A stretch of 64,000 bases of DNA from Rhodoplanes sp963724735 (GCA_963724735.1 CAVRVX010000040.1:84134-148133), one strand, 5' to 3'. Shown: positions 54,482-63,703, counted from the stretch's first letter. The notes: generated by a model not told the origin, from the sequence alone. A program made the numbers and translations.

Positions 54482-55726
54482 ATGACTGACACCATAAAGC
54501 CGCGCGACGCCAAGGAGGTCGAGGCCGCGATTGCGTGGGCGGCAGGCGACGGCAAGTCGCTGGAAATCGTTGGGCGTGGCAGCAAGCGCACGCTCGGCCG
54601 CCCGGCGCAGACGGACGCGACCCTCGACCTGTCCGCGCTATCCGGCGTCACCCTTTACGAGCCCGAGGAACTGGTGCTCTCGGCGAAGGCCGGCACGCCG
54701 ATCGCCGAGGTCGAGGCGCTCGCCGCCTCGCGCGGGCAGGCGCTCGCCTTCGAGCCGATGGACCTTGCGCCCCTCCTCGGCGGCGCGCCGGGCGCCGGCA
54801 CGATCGGGGGCGTGCTCGCGGCCAATCTGTGCGGCCCGCGGCGGATCAAGGCGGGCGCTGCGCGCGATCACTTCCTCGGCTTTTCCGCCGTCTCCGGGCG
54901 CGGGGAGACCTTCAAATCGGGCGGGCGGGTGGTCAAGAACGTCACTGGCTACGACCTTTCCAAGCTGATGGCAGGCTCGTTCGGCACGCTGGCGGCGATG
55001 ACGGAGGTCACGGTGAAGATGCTGCCGCGGGCGGAGACCGAGGCGACCGTGCTGGTGCTCGGGCTCGACAACGCGCGCGCGGTTGACGCGATGGCGGCGG
55101 CGATGGGCTCGTCCTGCGAGGTGTCCGGCGCGGCGCATCTGCCGGAAAAGATCGCGCTGCGCGTCTCCGACGATGTGCCGGTCGGCCATTCCGTGACTGC
55201 GCTGCGGCTGGAAGGCGTTGCCCCTTCGGTCGAGCACCGACGGGCTGCGCTCGCCGAACTGATGAAGCCGTTCGGCCCGCTCTCCGGGCTCCACGAGGCG
55301 CAATCGCGCGTATTCTGGCACGCTATCCGTGACGTGATCCCGTTCGCGGCTTCGGCCTCGTCCGGCGGCGACGGCGCTGCGACGGAGCGCCCGGTCTGGC
55401 GGATTTCGACCGCACCTTCGAAGGGAGCGGAGCTTACGGCCCAGATCGCTGCGCGTGCGGATGCTGAGTTTTTCTACGACTGGGCGGGCGGGCTCGTGTG
55501 GGCGGCGCTCGCGCCGGCCGACGACGCCGGCGCCGCGCTCGTGCGGCCGGCGATCGCCCAATGCGGGGGCCACGCCACGCTGATCCGTGCGCCGGCGGCC
55601 GCGCGCGCCGCGGTCGCGGTGTTCGAGCCGCAGCCGGGCCCCCTTGCCGCGCTGACCAAGCGGGTAAAGGTGAGCTTCGATCCGAACCGCGTGCTCAATC
55701 CGGGCCGCATGTGGGCGGGAGTGTGA
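54482..55726 (+). CDS. glcE: Glycolate oxidase subunit GlcE
   Basis: A 414-residue FAD-binding subunit of GlcDEF. It has the FAD_binding_4 fold (KSLEIVGRGSKRTLGRP, APGAGTIGGVLAANLCGPRRI, GGRVVKNVTGYDLSKL) and a short C-terminal domain ending DPNRVLNPGRMWAG. It follows glcD across the palindromic repeat and precedes glcF by 10 bp. Confidence 0.93.
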   Translation: MTDTIKPRDAKEVEAAIAWAAGDGKSLEIVGRGSKRTLGRPAQTDATLDLSALSGVTLYEPEELVLSAKAGTPIAEVEALAASRGQALAFEPMDLAPLLGGAPGAGTIGGVLAANLCGPRRIKAGAARDHFLGFSAVSGRGETFKSGGRVVKNVTGYDLSKLMAGSFGTLAAMTEVTVKMLPRAETEATVLVLGLDNARAVDAMAAAMGSSCEVSGAAHLPEKIALRVSDDVPVGHSVTALRLEGVAPSVEHRRAALAELMKPFGPLSGLHEAQSRVFWHAIRDVIPFAASASSGGDGAATERPVWRISTAPSKGAELTAQIAARADAEFFYDWAGGLVWAALAPADDAGAALVRPAIAQCGGHATLIRAPAAARAAVAVFEPQPGPLAALTKRVKVSFDPNRVLNPGRMWAGV

Positions 55727-55736
55727 GAGCCGATTC

Positions 55737-57047
55737 ATGCAAACCAGCTTCACTCTTGCCCAGCTTGCCGACCCGGAGATTTCCGAGGCGAACAAGATTC
55801 TTCGCACCTGCGTGCATTGCGGCTTCTGCACGGCGACCTGCCCGACCTATGTGCTGCTCGGCAATGAGCTCAATTCCCCGCGCGGGCGCATCTACCTCAT
55901 CAAGGACATGCTGGAGCACGACCGCCCGGCCGCGGCCGAGGAGGTCAAGCACATCGACCGCTGCCTGTCCTGCCTGTCCTGCATGACCACGTGTCCGTCG
56001 GGCGTGCATTACATGCACCTCGTCGATCATGCCCGGGTCCATATCGAGAAGACCTACCGGCGGCCCTGGCTCGACCGCCTGCTGCGCGCCATGCTCGCGC
56101 GCATCATCCCTGATCCGCGCCTGTTTTACCTGGCGATCATCGGCGGGTGGTTCGGGAAACCTTTCGCGCCGCTGCTCGATCGCCTCGGCCTGCCGCAGCT
56201 TGCGGCGATGGCGCAACTCGCGCCCGCCAAGCTGGTCGGCCCGCCGCGCGGTTCAGGCCGGGTTTTCCGCGCCAAGGGACCCCAGCGGGGACGGGTCGCG
56301 CTGCTCGCCGGCTGCGTTCAGCGGGTGCTTGCGCCGCATATCAACGAGGCCGCCATCCGCCTGCTCACGCGCCATGGCTATGAGGTGGTCCTCGCCGAAG
56401 GCGAGGGGTGCTGCAGCTCCGCGCCGCATCACATGGGCCATGAGAAGGAGGCGCTCGCCTGCGCGCGCGCCAATATCGACGCCTACATGGCCGAAATCGA
56501 CGGCGAGGGGCTCGATGCGATCATCTCGACCGCCTCCGGCTGCGGGACCACCATGAAGGATTACGGCTACATGCTGCGGACCGACAAAGCCTATGCCGAG
56601 AAGGCCGCCCTGGTCGCCGCCAAGGTGCGCGACATCAGCGAATTCGTGCACGGGATCACGAAGCTGCAGGCCGTGCCGCGGCCGGCGTTGCGGGTCGCCT
56701 ATCACGCCGCCTGCTCGCTGCAGCACGGACAGAAAATCACGCGCGAGCCTAAAGAGATGCTTTCCAAGCTCGGCTTTGTGGTGAAAGATGTGCCGGAGGC
56801 GCATCTGTGCTGCGGCTCGGCCGGCGTCTACAACTTATTGCAGCCGGAGTTGGCGAATCGGTTGCGCGAGCGCAAGATCGCAAATATCGAGAAGACCATG
56901 CCCGACGTGATCGCGGCCGGCAATCTTGGCTGCATCCTGCAAATCGCGGCGGGCATCGCAATCCCCGTCGTGCATCCAATCGAACTGGCCGATTGGGCGA
57001 CCGGAGGATCGCCCCCGGCGGCAATGGAGCGGACGGGGAGTGGTTGA
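55737..57047 (+). CDS. glcF: Glycolate oxidase iron-sulfur subunit GlcF
   Basis: A 436-residue iron-sulfur protein with two ferredoxin-type 4Fe-4S motifs (CVHCGFCTATCP and CLSCLSCMTTCP) and two CCG domains (LLAGCVQRVL...GEGCCSSAPHHMGH and YHAACSLQHGQ...HLCCGSAGVYN). It carries electrons from GlcD to the membrane. All cluster Cys are present. Confidence 0.95.
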   Translation: MQTSFTLAQLADPEISEANKILRTCVHCGFCTATCPTYVLLGNELNSPRGRIYLIKDMLEHDRPAAAEEVKHIDRCLSCLSCMTTCPSGVHYMHLVDHARVHIEKTYRRPWLDRLLRAMLARIIPDPRLFYLAIIGGWFGKPFAPLLDRLGLPQLAAMAQLAPAKLVGPPRGSGRVFRAKGPQRGRVALLAGCVQRVLAPHINEAAIRLLTRHGYEVVLAEGEGCCSSAPHHMGHEKEALACARANIDAYMAEIDGEGLDAIISTASGCGTTMKDYGYMLRTDKAYAEKAALVAAKVRDISEFVHGITKLQAVPRPALRVAYHAACSLQHGQKITREPKEMLSKLGFVVKDVPEAHLCCGSAGVYNLLQPELANRLRERKIANIEKTMPDVIAAGNLGCILQIAAGIAIPVVHPIELADWATGGSPPAAMERTGSG

Positions 57048-57144
57048 ACTCGGCGGAGGCGGAAATTGCCGCCCACGCGCCAGAGCTTTGACCCGCAATC
57101 CGCCGATAGGCCGAGGGTCAATCACATGAAGATCGGAGGAGAGA

Positions 57145-57804
57145 ATGGCTAGCAAAGCCAAGTCGACTAGGAAGGCGACATCGAGGACGAGCAAGACACG
57201 CAAGACCGCGAGCGCGCGGGCGAAAGCCTCCGCGAAGTCGGCCGCAAAGAAGCGCACCATGGCGCGCGCTTCGGCGAAAACGGCGAAGACTAAGGGCAGG
57301 GCGGGCAAGACCACGCGCACCGCCGCCAAGACAGCAAAAGCCCCGGCCCGCAAAGGCGCTGTGAAAACCGCCGCCAAGAAGCCGGCGAGGAAAGCAAAAG
57401 TTGCGGCCCGCAAGCCCGTAGCTGCTCCCGTTGAGGCCATCAAGAAAGCGCCCGTTACGCCGGCCCCTGCGCCTGCAAAGCCGGCTCCCGCTCCGTCGGC
57501 TGCCAAGCCGATGAGCGCCCCGATGGCGGGCCCCGCGACCGCGCCCAAGCCTGCGCCCGCTCCGATGGCGGGCCCCGCACCGAAGCCTGCGCCCGCTCCA
57601 ATGGCAGGCCCCGCACCGAAGCCTGCGCCCGCGCCCAAGCAAGCGCCCGCGGCGGTCCGGCCGGCGCCCGGCCCATCTACCGCCGGACTACGGCCAAGCG
57701 CGCCGGCGCCCGCCAGCCCGCCGCCTTCGGCCCCACCGGCCAGCGTCCCGTCGTCGGGAGGCGGCACCATCCGCGTGGCGGGGCCGGGCGACAAGGCCGT
57801 TTAG
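57145..57804 (+). CDS. Histone-H1-like Lys/Ala/Pro-rich protein
   Basis: A 219-residue low-complexity protein. Residues 1 to about 100 are Lys/Arg/Ala/Thr/Ser-rich with AKKA, ARKA and TAAKTAK motifs, as in bacterial H1-like (HctB/AlgP-type) DNA-binding proteins. Residues about 105-200 are Ala/Pro-rich with 12-residue repeats PKPAPAPMAGPA. GGAGGAGAG precedes the ATG. It lies 97 bp after glcF and 25 bp before malate synthase, suggesting one transcript. It probably binds DNA or RNA nonspecifically; why it sits in this operon is unknown. Confidence 0.78.
   Translation: MASKAKSTRKATSRTSKTRKTASARAKASAKSAAKKRTMARASAKTAKTKGRAGKTTRTAAKTAKAPARKGAVKTAAKKPARKAKVAARKPVAAPVEAIKKAPVTPAPAPAKPAPAPSAAKPMSAPMAGPATAPKPAPAPMAGPAPKPAPAPMAGPAPKPAPAPKQAPAAVRPAPGPSTAGLRPSAPAPASPPPSAPPASVPSSGGGTIRVAGPGDKAV
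57544..57638 (+). repeat. 36-bp tandem repeat within the H1-like gene
   Basis: Two full 36-bp units (57544-57579, 57580-57615) and a partial third encode PKPAPAPMAGPA. They differ at only a few bases, suggesting recent slippage expansion. Confidence 0.85.
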
Positions 57805-57829
57805 CGTCGAGGCGAGTGAAAGAGAACAC

Positions 57830-59983
57830 ATGGTCGGCAGGTCGAAACGCGGCGCGAGCAAGAAGACAGGGTCCCATCGCGGCAAGGGCAAAACGGCTCG
57901 CGGGCGTCCAGGGAGTGGGGCTGCGTCCAAGGCAAGCCGTTCCATCACGCGCGCGACGAAAAGACCGGGCGGCGGAAGCAAGGCGGTCGCCAAGAAGGCG
58001 GCCGCGCGGAAGCCGGCGCGACCTTCGTCGAGAGCGGCGGCAAAGGGCTCGGGCGGGCAAAAACAGGCCGCGGAAAAAAGCGCCGACCGCGCGCGATCGA
58101 CCGCGAAACGTAAAGTCCCCGCCGGCGTGAAGACGATCGGCGCCGGATCGAAAGGCGCGCGCGCCAACCCCGTGACGGGGCGCGCACCCGCCAAGACTGC
58201 GAAAACGGACGCCGCGAAAGCGCCGGTGGCGCTCTCGAGCCGCAAGCTTGCCCGCAAGCCCGTCGGCGAACCGGCAAAGCGAACGATTCGGCGAGGGTTG
58301 GGCGCGGCTGCCGGCGCGCCGGCTCGCCCAGCAAAGTCGGAGTCTTCGGCGTCGGGCGCGCGGCCGGCGCGCGGCCGCGTCCGCCCACAACGCGCCGGCG
58401 CAGTCGCCGGCGTTGTGGTCAAGGGCAGGACCGGCCCACGCTATCCGGAGATTCTATCCCCCGGAGCGCTCGCCTTTGTCGCCGAATTGCACCGCCGCTT
58501 CGATGCGCGCCGGCGCGAATTGCTGGCGGCGCGCACCGAACAGCAACGCCGTTTCGACGCCGGCGAGCTGCCCGACTTTCTTCCGGAGACGCGGAACATT
58601 CGCGAGGGAAACTGGAAGGTCGGGCCGATCCCGCAGGATCTTCGCGACCGGCGGGTGGAGATCACCGGCCCGGTCGACCGCAAGATGATCGTCAACGCCC
58701 TGAATTCCGGCGCGACGCACTACATGGCGGACTTCGAGGATGCGAACTCGCCCACCTGGGCGAACAATATCGAAGGCCAGCTCAACCTGAAGGACCGGTG
58801 GTCCGGCAAGATCGCCTTCACCGACGACGCCACCGGCAAGCGCTACGATCTCGGGGCCAAGCCGGCCGTGCTCATTGTGCGCCCGCGCGGCTGGCACCTC
58901 GTCGAGGAGCATATCACCGTCGACGGCGAGCCGGTCTCGGGCAGCCTGTTCGACTTCGGCCTCTACTTTTTCCACAACGCCAAGAGCCTGCTCGCTCAGG
59001 GCACGGGCCCATATTTCTATTTGCCGAAGCTTGAATCGCATCTCGAGGCGCGGCTGTGGAACGATGTCTTCGTCTATGCGCAGCAAAAGCTCGGCGTTCC
59101 CCGCGGCACGATCAAGGCGACGGTGCTGATCGAGACGCTGCCGGCCGCCTTCGAGATGGACGAAATCCTCTACGAACTGCGCGAGCACGCAGCCGGACTC
59201 AATGCTGGCCGCTGGGATTACATCTTTTCGTTCATCAAGAAGTTCGCCAAGCGCGCCGACTACGTGCTGCCCGACCGCGGCCAGGTGGTCATGGGCAAGG
59301 CGTTTCTCGGCGCCTACTCGCTCTTGCTGATCAAGACCTGCCACCGCCGCGCCGCCTTCGCCATGGGCGGAATGGCGGCGCAAATCCCCATCAAGGGCGA
59401 TCCGGCCGCCAATGAAGTCGCGTTCGCCAAGGTGCGCGCGGACAAGGAGCGCGAGGTGCGCGACGGTCATGACGGCACCTGGGTCGCGCACCCCGATCTC
59501 GTTCCCGTCGCCAAGGAGGTGTTCGATCGGATGATGCCGCAGGCAAACCAGCTCAACCGTTTGCGCGAGGACGTGCGCGTGGCGCGCGACGACCTGCTAA
59601 AGATCCATGAGGGAACCAAGACCGAGGACGGCTTCCGCCTGAACATCCGCGTCGGCGTGCAATATATCGAGGCATGGCTGTGCGGCCGCGGCGCGGTGCC
59701 GATCTACAATCTGATGGAAGATGCGGCGACCGCGGAAATATCGCGCGCGCAGATCTGGCAATGGCTCCGCTACGGCGCCGTGCTCGACAATGGCGTGAAG
59801 GTCACGCCGGAGTTCTTCGCGCGCGCGCTCAACGAAGAGATGGAGCGGGTCAAGGGCGAGGTCGGCGCTGCAGCCTTTGCGGAAGGCCGTTTCCCCGAAG
59901 CGATCGCGCTGTTCCGCAAGCTCTCGCTTGCGCCGGCGTTCGAGGACTTTCTGACGATCCCGGCCTACAAGCTCATCGTCTGA
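57830..59983 (+). CDS. aceB: Malate synthase A with H1-like N-terminal extension
   Basis: Malate synthase condenses glyoxylate with acetyl-CoA to malate. Residues about 201-717 are a complete type A enzyme: ILSPGALAFVAELHRRF, HYMADFEDANSPTW, VRPRGWHLVEEH, LIETLPAAFEMDEILYEL, GRWDYIFSFIKKF and YNLMEDAATAEISRAQIWQW, holding the Mg2+-binding and catalytic acidic residues. Residues 1 to about 200 are unlike the family: 53 Lys/Arg, very few acidic residues, many AKKA/ARK/TAK motifs, like the neighbouring H1-like protein. Start ATG 57830 lies 25 bp after that gene; no good internal ribosome site precedes GTG 58414, the latest alternative. Downstream of glcDEF, it would consume the glyoxylate made there. 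Confidence 0.9.
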   Translation: MVGRSKRGASKKTGSHRGKGKTARGRPGSGAASKASRSITRATKRPGGGSKAVAKKAAARKPARPSSRAAAKGSGGQKQAAEKSADRARSTAKRKVPAGVKTIGAGSKGARANPVTGRAPAKTAKTDAAKAPVALSSRKLARKPVGEPAKRTIRRGLGAAAGAPARPAKSESSASGARPARGRVRPQRAGAVAGVVVKGRTGPRYPEILSPGALAFVAELHRRFDARRRELLAARTEQQRRFDAGELPDFLPETRNIREGNWKVGPIPQDLRDRRVEITGPVDRKMIVNALNSGATHYMADFEDANSPTWANNIEGQLNLKDRWSGKIAFTDDATGKRYDLGAKPAVLIVRPRGWHLVEEHITVDGEPVSGSLFDFGLYFFHNAKSLLAQGTGPYFYLPKLESHLEARLWNDVFVYAQQKLGVPRGTIKATVLIETLPAAFEMDEILYELREHAAGLNAGRWDYIFSFIKKFAKRADYVLPDRGQVVMGKAFLGAYSLLLIKTCHRRAAFAMGGMAAQIPIKGDPAANEVAFAKVRADKEREVRDGHDGTWVAHPDLVPVAKEVFDRMMPQANQLNRLREDVRVARDDLLKIHEGTKTEDGFRLNIRVGVQYIEAWLCGRGAVPIYNLMEDAATAEISRAQIWQWLRYGAVLDNGVKVTPEFFARALNEEMERVKGEVGAAAFAEGRFPEAIALFRKLSLAPAFEDFLTIPAYKLIV

Positions 59984-60249
59984 CCAGGTCGCGCCGCCTC
60001 CGCCCCAGATGGTCGGAGGCCAAACCGTATTGATCAAGGCTTGCTTGGGCTCATCTGGCTTGATTGGTCTTTATCAAGGAAAATGAAGCGCCCGCGGCGG
60101 CGCCACGCGCATGGCGTTGGCGCTTGCGCGAGGCAGGGAGTCCCACAATCTGAACAATCGACCGGCGCAGTCGCCGCTCTTCTGAGCGGAGAACGCTGGG
60201 TCGCGGAATGTCGCCATGCTGAGAACGCGGGAAATGGCAGGAGGACGAC

Positions 60250-60540
60250 ATGTATGCGGTCGTGAGGACGTACACAGGCCCGGGGGCCAAAGAGCTTTTC
60301 CACCTGTTGGAAGAACGCAGAGCCGAAGTCGAAGCCGCCATTCGTTCCGTGCCCGGACTGATAAGCTATACGCTGGTCCGGACCGAACTGGGCGGCACCT
60401 CGGTGACGGTCTGCCAGGACAAGGCAGGGGCCGACGAGAGCGTGCGGATTGCGAGAGAATGGATACGGCAACATGCGTCTGCGCTTGGCTCAAATTCGCC
60501 CGAAGTGGAGGAAGGTTCCGTTGTCGTCCAGATAACGTGA
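60250..60540 (+). CDS. Small ABM-type monooxygenase-like protein
   Basis: A 96-residue ferredoxin-like alpha-beta protein (MYAVVRTYTGPGAKELFHLLEERRAEVEAAI...GLISYTLVRTELGGTSVTVCQDKAGADES), resembling antibiotic-biosynthesis monooxygenase/stress-response barrel domains. AGGAGG lies upstream of the ATG. The enzymatic role is not established. The 266 bp before it contain nothing recognisable. Confidence 0.7.
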   Translation: MYAVVRTYTGPGAKELFHLLEERRAEVEAAIRSVPGLISYTLVRTELGGTSVTVCQDKAGADESVRIAREWIRQHASALGSNSPEVEEGSVVVQIT

Positions 60541-60851
60541 CCCACGCTTGCACGCGCGTCAGACGTCGCATTCTTGCGCGGCTGTATCGGCGGGATTGGC
60601 GGGCGCGTCGGAAACGACGGGGATTTCTGCGCTCGATTCTGCGGGGCGGTCGGGGAGCGTCGGGAACGAGGGGCGGCGAGGATGCTTCGGCGGCGACCGC
60701 GCTGATGGCTTGGCCGAGCCGGCCGATTGGCCGCCGAAACGATCCAGGCTTGCCAGAGGAGGATAAGCAGCGCAGATTTCCATCGAAACCAGAGATCATC
60801 TGGCTCATCTGGGGATTTGGGGAAATGTCGGCGTGAGTTTGTTCGGAGCGA
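60541..60851. other. Intergenic stretch without recognised gene
   Basis: These 311 bp show only GC-rich open frames without family content. GGAGCGA precedes the next ATG. Confidence 0.35.
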
Positions 60852-61322
60852 ATGGATAAGGAGCTGAAATCAAAAATCCTTGAAGTCTTGCGGAGCCATC
60901 ACACCATGGCGCTCGCGACCATTCGTCCTGACGGGTATCCGCAGGCGACGACGGTCTACTACATCCACGATGAGTTTACCTTCTATTTCGCCATCGACGC
61001 GGCATCGCAAAAGGCCGGCAACATCAAACTTAACAACAAAGTCTCTGTGGCGATCGCGAGTGAAGATCAGGATTTCTATAAGCTCCGCGGCTTCTCCATG
61101 TCAGGCATAGCGACAAGGATCGTTGACGAACGGAGGGCTGAGGAGTTGTCGTTGCGCTTGTTTCGGGCGTTCCCGCAGTCGAAGCGGTTTGTTCCAGAGG
61201 ATCCGAAGCAACTCGCAGTCTTCGAGATTGCGCCCGTGGCTATCTCACTGGTCGACTACGCTTCAGGCTTCGGCAAAACCTATTTGATCGAGCTGCCAAG
61301 TCCAATAGTATATAATATTTAA
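60852..61322 (+). CDS. Pyridoxamine 5'-phosphate oxidase-family protein
   Basis: A 156-residue flavin-binding split-barrel protein (HHTMALATIRPDGYPQATTVYYIHDEFTFYFAID...QKAGNIKLNNKVSVAI). It is probably an FMN- or F420-type oxidoreductase rather than a true PdxH. Its codon use is less GC-rich than that of the operon upstream, as in other accessory genes. Confidence 0.82.
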   Translation: MDKELKSKILEVLRSHHTMALATIRPDGYPQATTVYYIHDEFTFYFAIDAASQKAGNIKLNNKVSVAIASEDQDFYKLRGFSMSGIATRIVDERRAEELSLRLFRAFPQSKRFVPEDPKQLAVFEIAPVAISLVDYASGFGKTYLIELPSPIVYNI

Positions 61323-61512
61323 TTTTGCGAGCCGGGGAACACGCCACCGACGCCGTTCGCACACACCAGAGTATTGCTTGATTCGGGCCTTCTGGAACGG
61401 ACGCATCATCGAACATCCACTTGCCGTCCGCGTCATTGATGCCTACCGGCGCGTTTGCTCCGACGTTCTTATATTCATTACTCGGACTTGTTATCATTAA
61501 CATATTCGCCGT
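61323..61512. other. AT-richer DNA truncated by IS30
   Basis: The minus strand keeps an open reading (NVGANAPVGINDADGKWMF...) that ends at the IS30 left end. It could be the tail of a disrupted gene, but no family was recognised. Confidence 0.3.
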
Positions 61513-62727
61513 TTCAAGTCCGAAGTGCAACAGGGCAGCATAGACGGCATGGCGGAGTGAGTGGCGGGGGAAAGGGTCGGGGTCAAGGGCTTTAGTCGCC
61601 GGAGACGATGCGAGCGCAGCGAGCACCCTTGAGGCCGACGTTTTCTCCCGCCAGACTTTGCCATGTTGTGTATGCCGGTTTTTCTGGCGGTCAGATGGAG
61701 ACTATCCTTGCGTGGGACAGCACATCTCACGGAGGAAAAATGCCCGAAGGCTATCTCCATCTGACCTGCGAACAACGCTGCCAGATTTACGCGCTCTTGC
61801 AAAGCGGCCACTCGCAAGCCCACATCGCGCGGCAAATTGGCGTCGATCCGTCGACGATCAGCCGCGAGCTTGTTCGCAACACCGGCGCGCGCGGCTATCG
61901 CTTCAAGCAAGCGCACGAGAAGGCCTCGCAGAGACGCGAAGAGGCCTCGGACAAGCCGCGCAAAATGACGCCAGATTTGGTGGAGCTGATCGAAGAAAAA
62001 CTGACGCAAGAGCAGTGGAGTCCCGATCAGATCAGCGGGCGTCTGGCGAAGGATGGCGTCGCCTTTATCAGTCACGAGCGCATCTATCAGCATGTCCGGA
62101 AAGACAAGAAAGACGGGGGCACGCTGTATCTTCACTTGCGTCACAGCGGCAAAAAATACAACAGGCGCAAGGGCAAGAATTCGGGGCGCGGGCTGATTCT
62201 GAACCGCGTCGATATCGATCAGCGGCCTCCTATTGTCGCCGCAAAAAGCCGCATCGGAGACTGGGAGGCCGACACGATTATCGGCGCCAATCACAAAGGC
62301 GTTGTCATGTCGCACGTCGAGCGAACCTCCAAATACACCAAGCTCGCCAAACTGCCGGACAAGAACGCGGACTCTGTCGTGCAGGCCTGCGCACGCGTGC
62401 TTTTGCCGCTCGCTGACCGCATCGAAACAATCACTTACGACAATGGAAAAGAGTTCGCCTCTCACGCCCAAATCGCAACCTCGCTGGGGGCACTATCCTA
62501 TTTTGCCAGGCCCTATCACTCGTGGGAACGCGGCCTCAACGAACACACTAACGGCCTCTTCAGGCAGTACTTCCCAAAAGGTTCCGACCTCTCTATTTTG
62601 TCCGATGCCGATGTCCAAAGGGTCGAGGACAAACTCAACTCTCGCCCCAGAAAGATACTCGGCTACCAAACCCCTCGCGAGATTTTCTTCAGCGCCAGAA
62701 ATCGGCCCGTTGCACTTCACTGTTGAA
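61513..62727 (+). mobile_element. IS30-family insertion sequence
   Basis: Imperfect terminal inverted repeats are visible: left 61513-61536 (TTCAAGTCCGAAGTGCAACA...) and right 62705-62727 (reverse complement TTCAACAGTGAAGTGCAACG). They enclose one transposase gene whose stop codon lies in the right repeat. The 227-bp left leader is long for the family, so the left boundary is approximate. No target duplication was identified with confidence. Confidence 0.75.
61740..62726 (+). CDS. IS30-family transposase
   Basis: A 328-residue transposase with an N-terminal helix-turn-helix (YLHLTCEQRCQIYALLQSGHS...IGVDPSTISREL) and a DDE catalytic core: Asp in GDWEADTIIGA, Asp in ITYDNGKEFASH and Glu in NEHTNGLFRQYFPKG. 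GGAGG lies 5 bp before ATG 61740. The reading frame is intact, so the element may be active. Confidence 0.93.
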   Translation: MPEGYLHLTCEQRCQIYALLQSGHSQAHIARQIGVDPSTISRELVRNTGARGYRFKQAHEKASQRREEASDKPRKMTPDLVELIEEKLTQEQWSPDQISGRLAKDGVAFISHERIYQHVRKDKKDGGTLYLHLRHSGKKYNRRKGKNSGRGLILNRVDIDQRPPIVAAKSRIGDWEADTIIGANHKGVVMSHVERTSKYTKLAKLPDKNADSVVQACARVLLPLADRIETITYDNGKEFASHAQIATSLGALSYFARPYHSWERGLNEHTNGLFRQYFPKGSDLSILSDADVQRVEDKLNSRPRKILGYQTPREIFFSARNRPVALHC

Positions 62728-62797
62728 TGGGCGTTTGAATCACCACGCCTTGTACCTATCCTCCAGCGCGCATGCGGTCCTTCGAAGGAGCAAGGCA

Positions 62798-62927
62798 ATG
62801 ACCGATAAAAATCCCATGCTCGATGTTTTTTTGCGCGAGTACGACAAGGTCAAAGGCGAGCAGAAAGCACGAATTGCATTCCGGGACAATCTTGTTTACG
62901 TGACACTCGTATCGTACGGCGCTTTTG
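62798..62927 (+). pseudogene. N-terminal fragment of an unknown protein
   Basis: AAGGAG and ATG 62798 open MTDKNPMLDVFLREYDKVKG...FRDNLVYVTLVSYG, a plausible gene start with a real ribosome site. After about 43 codons the sequence changes to IS1380 transposase in another frame. The original protein is not identified. Confidence 0.5.
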
Positions 62928-62933
62928 CGCGCG

Positions 62934-63240
62934 ACGGATCGGGCGATCGGACTGATGGATCGGTTTGCGGCGTGCTTTCACGACGAGCGGCGACGGGAAC
63001 TGATTGAGCACGAGGTCGTGACGTTGGTCGGCCAGCGGGTGTTCGCCATCGCACTTGGCTATGAGGATCTCAACGACCACGATCAGTTGCGCCACGACCC
63101 AATGATGGCCGCGTTAGCGGGCAAGCTGGAAGCACGCCGCGCGGACTGCGCGCCGGGCCGGCAGGTCGACCTTCATTCGGCTGGAGCTGAGCGAGCCTTA
63201 CGCCGACGCGCTACCACAAGATCAGCCACAATCCTGTGCA
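62934..63240 (+). pseudogene. IS1380-family transposase fragment (plus strand)
   Basis: TDRAIGLMDRFAACFHDERR...LIEHEVVTLVGQRVFAIALGYEDLNDHDQLRHDPMM is the typical N-terminal region of IS1380 transposases. The first residues are missing. The frame breaks near CAPG (about four bases lost), then RLELS and TRYHKISHNPV follow in other frames before homology ends. Confidence 0.82.
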
Positions 63241-63603
63241 GCGAAAGCCCGGAAACTCGCTCGCGGGTCGCCTAGGCGCTCCCGCAGCAGCGAAGGCATC
63301 GCGTATAAGCCGCCGTGCGGTGAAATCGCGATGTGCCCGCGAGTGGGACGGATGGGGCCGATTAAGTGATGACGGACCGGGACAGAATAACCCGGACCCG
63401 AGCGAGGGCCCCTGGGGTGGTGGAGACCCCACCTAATGGCGGTGCGCAATCGAGCCCACAGGCCCGACCCAGAGCGGTGCCATCACTGAGGCCACGAGAG
63501 GCGCACGAAGGGCGGATGCAAACCGAACGTCGATCAGCGAACGCCGGGAGCAGGCTTAAGCTGCTCGGGGCTCGGGAAGGCGCCGTCTGACAAGCCAGCC
63601 TTC
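63241..63603. other. Unassigned GC-rich DNA, perhaps group II intron interior
   Basis: No supported gene. It contains GTGCG at 63442-63446, which resembles the conserved 5' end of group II introns, but no structure was proven and no intron-encoded reverse transcriptase is present. Confidence 0.3.
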
Positions 63604-63703
63604 CAGCCGTACTCGGGAAAACCCGCCGTACGGAATGATAAGGGGGGATCGAGGAGACGTCGGCATCAGTCGAAGCCCGGTCCGCGCCTCGATCCTACCC
63701 GAC
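63604..63703 (+). ncRNA. Group II intron 3' end (domains V and VI)
   Basis: CAGCCGTACTCGGG-AAAA-CCCGCCGTACGG at 63604-63633 resembles domain V: AGC triad start, lower stem CCGTA/TACGG, upper stem CGGG/CCCG. Domain VI follows: GGATCGAGG (63646-63654) pairs with CCTCGATCC (63687-63695), then TA CCC, leaving A63697 bulged seven bases from the end. The intron would finish in CCGAC at 63703, the usual AY ending. IS1380 homology on the minus strand begins at 63704. The body and reverse transcriptase are absent. Confidence 0.65.

Noticed and set aside
54638..55831. 397-codon frame opposite glcE
   Set aside because: Shadow of glcE.
57541..57640. 36-bp repeats as a possible regulatory array
   Set aside because: They are in frame and encode PKPAPAPMAGPA units, so they are protein repeats.
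63442..63446. GTGCG as the definite 5' end of the group II intron
   Set aside because: The pentamer is common in GC-rich DNA, and the expected IS1380 flank is not found before it, so the 5' boundary stays open.
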